NCBI GenBank assembly: GCA_964586835.1 | Contig: CAZPIC010000039.1 | Span: 1-17,686 of the forward strand | Length of the DNA: 17,686 bases | Source: CAZLYF01 sp964586835 | GTDB lineage: Bacteria > Bacillota > Clostridia > Christensenellales > Aristaeellaceae | Direction: 5' to 3' | Shown here: positions 1 through 5,582 of the stretch, piece after piece | How positions within the stretch are numbered: the stretch's first letter is position 1 | Layout: the number at the start of each line of letters is the position of its first letter | The notes under the pieces: model-generated | Seen by the model: the letters and a program-made list of their open reading frames with translations, nothing else | Told to the model about the DNA's origin: nothing | Database searches by the model: none | Translations under genes and position numbers: made by a program

Positions 1-50
1 CGCATCGTTCTGATTGTATTTTTGCACGCATCTTCAAGCGCGTGAATAAT

Positions 51-170
51 TCAGGCCAAACTTGTTCTGCCATGGTAGATATCATTCACCGTAGTATAGG
101 GAACGCCACTGTTTTTCGACAACTGATATAGCGTCATGTTTTTACTTCCAAGCAATTCTGCTATCATCAT
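51..170 (-). pseudogene. Truncated XRE/Cro-type helix-turn-helix gene (39 codons)
   Basis: The reading frame begins MMIAELLGSKNMTLYQLSKN and continues SGVPYTTVNDIYHGRTSLA before a TGA stop. This is the first part of a small Cro/C1-type HTH domain: a helix, the turn LYQLSKNSGVPYTTV, and part of the recognition helix. Family members normally continue with a further helix pair, often introduced by a K/R-LE-K-C segment, and run to about 70 residues or more. Here the frame stops after 39 residues, so this looks like a nonsense or frameshift relic, or an early truncation. The start is well supported: a GGGAGG ribosome binding site lies 9 bases before ATG and a consensus promoter lies just upstream. 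After the stop, another frame (from the ATG near base 73) stays open to the window edge but shows no recognisable HTH continuation. Such proteins usually act as DNA-binding repressors or antitoxins; no partner gene is visible in the window. Confidence 0.55.
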
Positions 171-194
171 CTTGACTTACCTCCCGATACGCTC

Positions 195-223
195 ATTATA
201 TCGGCATACCGTCATAGTGTCAA
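195..223 (-). promoter_or_regulatory. Perfect-consensus sigma-A promoter for the HTH gene
   Basis: On the minus strand TTGACA (218-223) is followed by exactly 17 bases and then TATAAT (195-200). This is a full match to both consensus hexamers at ideal spacing. Transcription would start near base 188, giving a leader of under 20 bases that carries the GGGAGG ribosome binding site of the HTH gene. The spacer contains an imperfect dyad, CGG-TATG-CCG, which could be a repressor site; that last point is inference. Confidence 0.85.
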
Positions 224-640
224 TGTGTTAGATTTACTCAGATTGCCCCCGTTTTCAATGATTACTCTCTGGCTCCAAATCACAACTCCTCATATTTCTG
301 CTCAAAATCGACTGGTTTTGATGTAAATGCTGCTTGTTGAAAGTCTTGAACCCTATGATAATCCTTGTTTTTTGAAAAAGTCTCATAAGAGCACTCGCAT
401 CAGGTGGAGGGTCCTTACGGGATGTACATGTTCTGAAGGGCATTTTGCTTTGCGTGGCGCTTCCACCGCTGGATGCTTTTATGAACATCAGGCGGCTTTG
501 CGATAAATCGAACAGACGCTGCGCCAGGGTTGATGCCTGCCAGGACGTCGACTCCATGACGCTGTCCTCCCGGGATATCAGCGTAGACGAGCCGGACAGG
601 ACTTATAAACAGCGATGCAAGCCTTCGACTGACGGTCTCC
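224..640. other. Intergenic stretch without a supportable gene
   Basis: No reading frame here has a convincing start, ribosome binding site or recognisable product. The left part (to about base 420) has a G+C content near 37-43% by row counting, clearly below the rest of the window. The composition then rises toward the permease relic that begins at 641. No terminator hairpin with a T run, tandem repeat or RNA gene was seen. Open frames on the minus strand at 255-557 and 415-654 look accidental. Confidence 0.5.
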
Positions 641-828
641 CGGCCTCTTGTGGCTCAGCGCCTTGATGGGCGCAGCCTGCAAAGTCTGTGGGCGGGAATG
701 AGACCAAAAACAAGGCCATCCGAACATGGAAACCCGTTCGCAAGGGTCGCGGCCATGGGCAAGGGTGCGAACCGCATTTTGAGGGCCCGCGTCAGAGGGC
801 AGCCGACCAGCGTCGGGAGCGAAAGCCC
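641..828 (-). pseudogene. Decayed 3' end of a MacB/FtsX-type permease gene
   Basis: Read on the minus strand this segment encodes GLSLPTLVGCPLTRALKM, then GLVFGLIPAHRLCRLRP, which lines up with the last ~60 residues of the intact permease at 1875-3071 (GLSLSVLACRLLAPILNM and GLVFGFYPANKASRLRPIDAL). DNA blocks are shared exactly: gagcgaaagccc (817-828 and 2052-2063), aaaacaaggcca (707-718 and 1942-1953) and gaacatggaaa (722-732 and 1956-1966). The first two blocks are 110 bases apart in both copies, so they are collinear. After RLRP a one-base shift leads into a premature TGA, while the shifted frame restores IKAL, matching the intact IDAL. The normal stop is lost. Nothing upstream of 828 matches the permease, so only the tail survives. 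It lies 25 bases beyond the end of the amidase gene. Confidence 0.8.
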
Positions 829-853
829 TGTAGACCTGCTTTGACGTCGGTAT

Positions 854-1774
854 TCAATCAGGAGATCCATTCATGATTGCCAAGGCGGATTCCAAGGCTT
901 CTCTGGTCTGGAGGTCTACTATTTTCGTAACGGGTAGGCTTTTATCCTTCTGAAACTGCGAAACGGCGCTCTGCATTTTGCGATCGACGATATCGCGTGC
1001 ATCCTGGTAGAGAGGGTCTAAATACTCCAAAGCGATCAGATCGTCGATCAATCTGGACACATCATCCCCTGTGCTATAGACACGGAGATCAGAGTGTGCC
1101 CGCTTCACCGGCGTACCAAACCCATAGATGAGCTTATAGTCAATAGGATAGATGTTCCGTTGCACGCGGTCGGGATTGTTGCCCTCTATGACATGGATCT
1201 GTATCTTCCCTTCCTCGTCGCGACTGATGCCTTCCACCAGGGTGACATGATCAGGGCCTTGTTTTCGGCTGTAATAATAAATCCACATTAGATCGCCAGG
1301 GTGGGGCAGATACCCGTCTGCTTCCATATAATCACCAGAACCGACCAGCCATTGCTTTTCACCGGTCGGAAGCTTGCCGGAGTCTGAAATAAAACGCCCT
1401 CTTTTAAGATAGAAAGGTGCGCCTTCTTTGGTGCCACCGTAGTATGGATATACGGATCGGAGCATCGAGGTGCCATATCTGGTGTCTGCCTCATTCACAC
1501 ACCAGGTAATGAACTCCGCACACCAGGCTGTACGTGTTTTTTTAAACCATTCCCCGTATTTGGTTTCGTCTTTTCTCGGCCCTTCCACATAACCAATCTC
1601 CTCCTGTGCGACCTTCAGCACCAACAGTTCTGGAAGGTCTGTTGTGTCTATCTGGGAAAGGTCGGGTGGGGACCAATCTATAGTGGGGACAATGGGCGTA
1701 TCTTCCGAAATGCTGCGGAGGCATGCTGACAGGAGTAACAGCACAGACAAAAAGAGCGTTATCCGTTTTTGCAC
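854..1774 (-). CDS. Lipoprotein CHAP/NlpC-like amidase with peptidoglycan-binding domain
   Basis: I take the GTG at 1774 as the start (306 aa) because AGGAGG lies 9 bases upstream and the product then opens with a classic lipoprotein signal, MQKRITLFLSVLLLLSAC, with the lipidated Cys at residue 18. An in-frame TTG at 1855 would bury the signal 27 residues in. Residues ~50-205 resemble the CHAP/NlpC-P60 cysteine amidase fold: Cys85 in AWCAEF, His176 in PDHVTLVEG, and a polar third position in IEGNN near 197-199. Residues ~228-303 look like a small helical peptidoglycan-binding domain (SRLIDDLIALEYL, then AVSQFQKDKSLPV). The expected role is a membrane-anchored enzyme that cuts peptidoglycan stem peptides or amide bonds outside the cell. 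It follows the export operon by 100 bases and may be cotranscribed or use the weak promoter at 1828-1855. Its G+C content (about 45-53% in counted rows) is lower than that of its neighbours. Exact bond specificity is unknown. Confidence 0.75.
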   Translation of the reverse strand: MQKRITLFLSVLLLLSACLRSISEDTPIVPTIDWSPPDLSQIDTTDLPELLVLKVAQEEIGYVEGPRKDETKYGEWFKKTRTAWCAEFITWCVNEADTRYGTSMLRSVYPYYGGTKEGAPFYLKRGRFISDSGKLPTGEKQWLVGSGDYMEADGYLPHPGDLMWIYYYSRKQGPDHVTLVEGISRDEEGKIQIHVIEGNNPDRVQRNIYPIDYKLIYGFGTPVKRAHSDLRVYSTGDDVSRLIDDLIALEYLDPLYQDARDIVDRKMQSAVSQFQKDKSLPVTKIVDLQTREALESALAIMNGSPD

Positions 1775-1827
1775 ACAGCCCTGCCTCCTGATAGATGTAT
1801 TCTGCGTTTCCAACGGTCTTTGCATCA

Positions 1828-1855
1828 ATTTTATGATTTTTATCTCCTTAGACAA
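1828..1855 (-). promoter_or_regulatory. Candidate promoter upstream of the amidase gene
   Basis: On the minus strand TTGTCT (1850-1855) and TAAAAT (1828-1833) are separated by 16 bases. A start near 1821 would leave a 47-base leader before the GTG at 1774. The match is moderate, and the segment also contains an AAGGAG that serves no well-placed start codon. It would allow the amidase gene to be expressed apart from the exporter genes upstream. Confidence 0.3.
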
Positions 1856-1874
1856 TCAGATGCTCGTTTGCCCG

Positions 1875-3071
1875 CTACCCCTCGTAGCGCAACGCGTCGA
1901 TGGGCCGAAGCCTGGACGCCTTGTTGGCGGGGTAGAAGCCGAAAACAAGGCCAACGAACATGGAAAACCCGATGGCGATAGCGGCGACCATGGGCGAGAC
2001 CACAAGCGGCATGTTCAAAATGGGTGCCAGCAGGCGGCAAGCCAGCACGGAGAGCGAAAGCCCAATAAGCCCGCCCAGGAGGCTTAAGAAAAGCGCCTCC
2101 ACCACGAACTGAAAGAGGATACTTCCACGCGCTGCTCCGATCGCTTTGCGGATGCCAATCTCCCGTGTACGTTCGGTAACGGAGACCAGCATGATGTTCA
2201 TGATGCCGATGCCGCCCACCAGAAGGGAGATGCCAGCAATCCCGCCCAGCATCAGGGACATAGTCGCCATGGTCTCATTGAGGGTGGAGAGCATCTCCGT
2301 CTGGTTGTACACGCTGTACTGAGTGCCCGTGCTGCGGCTTCCCTCGTCGGACGCAGGGAAGAGCTTCCCAAGAAAGCTGTTCAGGGCCTCCTCTGCTTCA
2401 CCGACTCGTTGTGCTGACACGGCGGATACATAGAAGGACGATACGCCTTTTTGGCTGAAGATGCGTTCCATCACCGTAAAGGGGAGGAGAATCTGATTGT
2501 CCTCCGAGCCTGCCATCGAGGAGCCGATAGGCTCGAGTACGCCGACAACCGTGAAGGAAAAGCCGTCCAGGGTGAACGGCTTTCCCACCGCCTCCGCGTC
2601 TGTGAAGAGAGCCTTTGCAGCTTCCTGCCCGAGGACGGCGACAAAGACGCGGTTGTCCAGATCGGGATACTTGAGGAAGCGCCCTTGCGCGACTGTATAG
2701 TTGCGGATGGAGGCGTAGGAGGGAGAGGTGCCCAGGACGGAGCCATCTTCGTAGGTGTTCAGGCCTGCCTTGGCCGTGCCGCTTCCGCGATTCAGGGGCG
2801 CGACTTCTGCCACAGAGCTGTCACTGCGCAGTTCGTCGAGCATTTCCCAGGACAGGGCATTGCCGCCGCGTCGGGCGCGGACCGTCACGGACAGGAGGTT
2901 GGTGCCCAGGCCCTCGATGCGCGACACGACTGCGCGGTTGGCACCCTGGGCAATGGCGACGAGGACCACGATGGCCACAACCCCGATCACGACGCCAAGC
3001 ATGGTGAGGACGGAGCGCATCTTGTTGCCGGAAATGGACTTGAGTGCCATGCGCATGGACTGCAGCAGCAT
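1875..3071 (-). CDS. MacB/YknZ-type ABC transporter permease (FtsX family)
   Basis: This 398-residue protein has the classic MacB-family layout. A first membrane segment (SVLTMLGVVIGVVAIVVLVA, about residues 20-40) is followed by a large extracytoplasmic MacB-PCD domain (about 42-270). Three C-terminal membrane segments carry the FtsX signature, including IMNIMLVSVTERTREIGIRK followed by AIGAARG, the coupling region that contacts the ATPase. The length is typical of the family. The ATG at 3071 shares its A with the TGA of the ATPase gene, so the two are translationally coupled. With the ATPase and adaptor it would form a mechanotransmission-type exporter moving peptides, antibiotics or lipid-linked cargo from the outer face of the membrane. 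Cargo cannot be read from the sequence. A decayed copy of its 3' end lies at 641-828. Confidence 0.9.
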   Translation of the reverse strand: MLLQSMRMALKSISGNKMRSVLTMLGVVIGVVAIVVLVAIAQGANRAVVSRIEGLGTNLLSVTVRARRGGNALSWEMLDELRSDSSVAEVAPLNRGSGTAKAGLNTYEDGSVLGTSPSYASIRNYTVAQGRFLKYPDLDNRVFVAVLGQEAAKALFTDAEAVGKPFTLDGFSFTVVGVLEPIGSSMAGSEDNQILLPFTVMERIFSQKGVSSFYVSAVSAQRVGEAEEALNSFLGKLFPASDEGSRSTGTQYSVYNQTEMLSTLNETMATMSLMLGGIAGISLLVGGIGIMNIMLVSVTERTREIGIRKAIGAARGSILFQFVVEALFLSLLGGLIGLSLSVLACRLLAPILNMPLVVSPMVAAIAIGFSMFVGLVFGFYPANKASRLRPIDALRYEG

Positions 3072-3751
3072 CAGACCTCTGCCCCTTCCTGCCGAATGAT
3101 TTTTCCGTCCTCCATATAGACGCGCCTGCCGGCTCTCGAGGCGATGTGACGGTCATGGGTGATGAGCATGAGGGTGTTGCCCTCCTGGTTCAGCCGGGCG
3201 AACAGCTCCATGATCTCGCTGCCTGTGCGGCTATCCAGGTTGCCTGTAGGTTCGTCCGCCAGGATCAGCGAAGGGGCGGCTGCAAGGGCTCTGGCGATAG
3301 CGGCACGTTGCTGCTGACCGCCGGAGAGCTGGCTGGGTCTGTGGGATGCACGGTCTCCAAGGCCAACCTGGTCCAGCGCTGCCAGCGTACGCTTGCGCCT
3401 CTGACGGCGGCCCAGGTTCTGGTAGATGAGGGGCAGCTCGACGTTCTCAAATGCCGTCAGCCGGGGGAGAAGGTTGAAGCCCTGGAAGATGAAACCGATG
3501 TGTCGGCTGCGAAGCCGGGCAAGCTGGCGGCTGCTGTAGTGGTTGATGGCGGTACCGTTGAGCGCGTAGAGCCCCGCGTCCGGGATATCCAGGCAGCCAA
3601 GGATGTTCATCAGCGTGGACTTCCCGCTGCCGCTGGGGCCTACGATGGCGACATATTCTCCAGCCCTGACATCAAGGTTTACACGGTCGAGAGCATGGAT
3701 GGTTTCGGCTCCCATGTGGTATGTTTTGACGACATCCTCCAGGTGAATCAT
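3071..3751 (-). CDS. MacB/LolD-type ABC transporter ATPase
   Basis: The ATG at 3751 gives 226 residues beginning MIHLEDVVKTYHMGAETIHA, the normal family start and length. A TAAGGA ribosome binding site overlaps the adaptor gene's TAA, 7 bases before the ATG; the longer open frame to 3823 lies inside the adaptor gene. Motifs are complete: Walker A GPSGSGKST near residue 40, a Q-loop in FIFQGFNLLP, signature LSGGQQQRAAIARAL, Walker B LILADEPTGNLDS, and a switch His in MLITHDRHIA. The G-G-Q-Q-Q-R signature and NLDS after Walker B are typical of the LolD/MacB/FtsE group rather than importers. It powers the permease encoded immediately downstream, with which it overlaps by one base. Confidence 0.92.
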   Translation of the reverse strand: MIHLEDVVKTYHMGAETIHALDRVNLDVRAGEYVAIVGPSGSGKSTLMNILGCLDIPDAGLYALNGTAINHYSSRQLARLRSRHIGFIFQGFNLLPRLTAFENVELPLIYQNLGRRQRRKRTLAALDQVGLGDRASHRPSQLSGGQQQRAAIARALAAAPSLILADEPTGNLDSRTGSEIMELFARLNQEGNTLMLITHDRHIASRAGRRVYMEDGKIIRQEGAEV

Positions 3752-3761
3752 AGGCCTGTCC

Positions 3762-5369
3762 TTAATTGCCTGGAAAGCGGTTCTGTCTGTTGTTGGGCGG
3801 CATGCCCATGCGAGAGGGATCAAAGGTGATCCCTTCCCTGCTACGCTGGCCTGTGTCTGCCCCCAACAGGGCGTTGCCGGGAATCAAAACGACATCCCCC
3901 TCCCGCAGTCCGTCCGTCACTTCAGCATAGGAAGCGTCGGAAAGCCCGGTGCTTACCTCCGTCAGGACGTCTGGAAGGCTGCCTCTTTCCTCCATGGACG
4001 CATCCAGGAGCCAGACGTACTGCCGTCCTCCCCGGTCCTGAAGGGCGGACAGTGGCAGGAGCAGCACGTCCTCCGCCTTGTTGACGCTGATGATGGCGGT
4101 TCCGTTCATGCCTGATTTTAGTCGTTCGTCTCCCCCGAGCAAAAGCAGCACGTCAAAGGTGGTGACGCCGCTTGAATAGGTTCCGATGTGTGAGACCATC
4201 TCTACCCGTGCGGGCAGGGTCAGCCCTCGGAGGGCGTCGATGGTGACCGTTGCGGCTTGGCCCGACGCGACACTGTCGATATCCAGCTCATCAATGCTGA
4301 TATCCATTGAACCGGCACCACCGGTAAGCAGGGTGAACAGCACCGTGTCGGCATCGACTTGAGCTGGAGAGGCTTCGATGAGGTTGTCAACGACGCCATC
4401 CTCCGGCGCGGTCACCGTGCCGGACCGGAAGATTTCCTGTGCCTGCTTCAGATGCTGTGTAGCAGACTCCACCCTGCGCTGCTGGAACACATAACCCTGG
4501 GAAAGAGCAATCTGCGAGATCCGGAAAAGAACGGTTTTTGCGGAGACCTGCTGGTTGAGGGAGACTGGGATACGCAGGATGTAGCCCTGTACCTGAGGCC
4601 GGATTTCGTAGGGGAGGTTGACCTCGGCGTCACCAGATCCAATCTCGTCCCTGTCTCGGTAGACACTGACCCGCGTGCCGGGGAGGACCCTGCTGTCAGA
4701 GAAGGTAATGGCCGCCAACGCCCCCTCCAGGCGGTCGACGGTGGCAGCAAACCGTGACCGACCTTCAGCGACAGTGAGCGTCTGACCGACAGCGAGCCCT
4801 TCTCCGGGGATCCTGACGACCATCCTTCCGTCCAGCGATAGGATAGCCAGGCTTTGTCCGTCATCGACATAGTCCTGAACCAGACTGCCGACCTGGGCGT
4901 GGATCGCCTTGATACGACCAGCAAAGCCTGCGGGGATCCCCGCCTCGCTTTCATAGGCCTTGGACTGTTGGGACAGCTCGCTCTCCGCGTCGGAAAGGGC
5001 TTCTTCCAGCGCTACCAGGGTCTCCATCAGGTCTGCACTGTCTACCGCTACCAGCGCATCCCCCCGTGCCACAGCCTGTCCCTGACGGACCAGTGTTTCC
5101 GTGACCTTGATGGGGAAGGGCAGGGCAAAGGGAAAGGCGCGGTTGAAAGAGAGCATGCCAGTACCCGTGACCGTGTTTTGGATCGTTCCGCGGGCGATCT
5201 CATGCACCGTGTAGCCAGGCGTGCCATTGTCCTCCCGGTCTGCCGTAGAACCCGGAGACTTCTCAAGAGCACGGCTCTGCCAGAATAGATAGCCTCCATA
5301 GAAAAGGGCGAAGGCCACAGAAACGACCAGGAACCATAGCAACACCCTTGTGACGGGCCGCCGTCTCAT
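3762..5369 (-). CDS. HlyD/MacA-type membrane fusion (adaptor) protein, long form
   Basis: The ATG at 5369 (535 aa) is preferred over an in-frame TTG at 5375, because the GAGGTG ribosome binding site is 7 bases from the ATG and only 1-2 from the TTG. Residues ~8-29 form one membrane anchor, with the rest outside. Residues ~55-112 hold a first biotinyl-lipoyl-like half (PIKVTETLVRQGQAVARGDA). A short helical segment follows at ~113-142 (ETLVALEEALSDAESELSQQ), and then the returning half. A second barrel-type region contains GTVTAPEDGVVDNL and GMNGTAIISVNKAEDVLLLP, typical of RND/MacA adaptors. At 535 residues it is longer than YknX/MacA (about 370-400), apparently because of extra beta-rich sequence between the halves. 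The helical hairpin is short, as expected where no TolC tunnel must be met. First gene of the adaptor-ATPase-permease operon, with its own promoter. Confidence 0.85.
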   Translation of the reverse strand: MRRRPVTRVLLWFLVVSVAFALFYGGYLFWQSRALEKSPGSTADREDNGTPGYTVHEIARGTIQNTVTGTGMLSFNRAFPFALPFPIKVTETLVRQGQAVARGDALVAVDSADLMETLVALEEALSDAESELSQQSKAYESEAGIPAGFAGRIKAIHAQVGSLVQDYVDDGQSLAILSLDGRMVVRIPGEGLAVGQTLTVAEGRSRFAATVDRLEGALAAITFSDSRVLPGTRVSVYRDRDEIGSGDAEVNLPYEIRPQVQGYILRIPVSLNQQVSAKTVLFRISQIALSQGYVFQQRRVESATQHLKQAQEIFRSGTVTAPEDGVVDNLIEASPAQVDADTVLFTLLTGGAGSMDISIDELDIDSVASGQAATVTIDALRGLTLPARVEMVSHIGTYSSGVTTFDVLLLLGGDERLKSGMNGTAIISVNKAEDVLLLPLSALQDRGGRQYVWLLDASMEERGSLPDVLTEVSTGLSDASYAEVTDGLREGDVVLIPGNALLGADTGQRSREGITFDPSRMGMPPNNRQNRFPGN

Positions 5370-5404
5370 CGGCAATCACCTCTTCCCGTATGAATGCAAG
5401 TGGA

Positions 5405-5413
5405 AGTATAACA
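5405..5413 (-). promoter_or_regulatory. Extended -10 promoter for the export operon
   Basis: On the minus strand the sequence TGTTATACT contains a TG one base upstream of TATACT (-10 at 5405-5410), the extended -10 arrangement. No good -35 hexamer sits 16-18 bases upstream; a TTGACC occurs about 31 bases away, which is too far to pair directly. A start near 5398 leaves about 30 bases to the adaptor ATG. The terminator at 5533-5566 lies upstream, consistent with a separate transcription unit. Confidence 0.5.
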
Positions 5414-5532
5414 GATATTTGTGGCGGAACTGTGTCCATCAGGTCAAAACTTTGCGTTCTACCGCAGGATTTTGACAGGCTGCCGGTAAACCTGTGTCTT
5501 TTCCAGCCCTTTACACCCATAGTGGACCCAGA

Positions 5533-5566
5533 CAAAAAGAGGTCCCTCCGCCCAAACGGAGGGACC
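5533..5566 (-). terminator. Rho-independent terminator after oppA
   Basis: On the minus strand a perfect 10-bp stem (GGTCCCTCCG paired with CGGAGGGACC, six-base loop) is followed at once by TCTTTTTG. It begins 17 bases after the oppA stop codon. The strong GC stem and T run make it one of the clearest signals in the window. It ends the oligopeptide importer transcript and insulates the export operon downstream. Confidence 0.93.
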
Positions 5567-5582
5567 CCCGCTGGAGGTAAGC

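Noticed and set aside
255..557. 100-codon minus-strand frame between the HTH fragment and the permease relic
   Set aside because: I considered a remnant of an outer-membrane-factor-like protein but no motif supports it; there is no ribosome binding site and the composition changes midway.
415..654. Minus-strand open stretch of 79 codons continuing in frame after the permease relic
   Set aside because: It has no suitable start codon or ribosome binding site and no recognisable family; openness is plausible by chance at this length.
2451..3829. Two long plus-strand frames (222 and 261 codons) over the permease and ATPase genes
   Set aside because: They are antisense to clearly recognised ABC genes; their low-complexity His, Asp and Gly-rich composition is typical of shadows of GC-rich genes.
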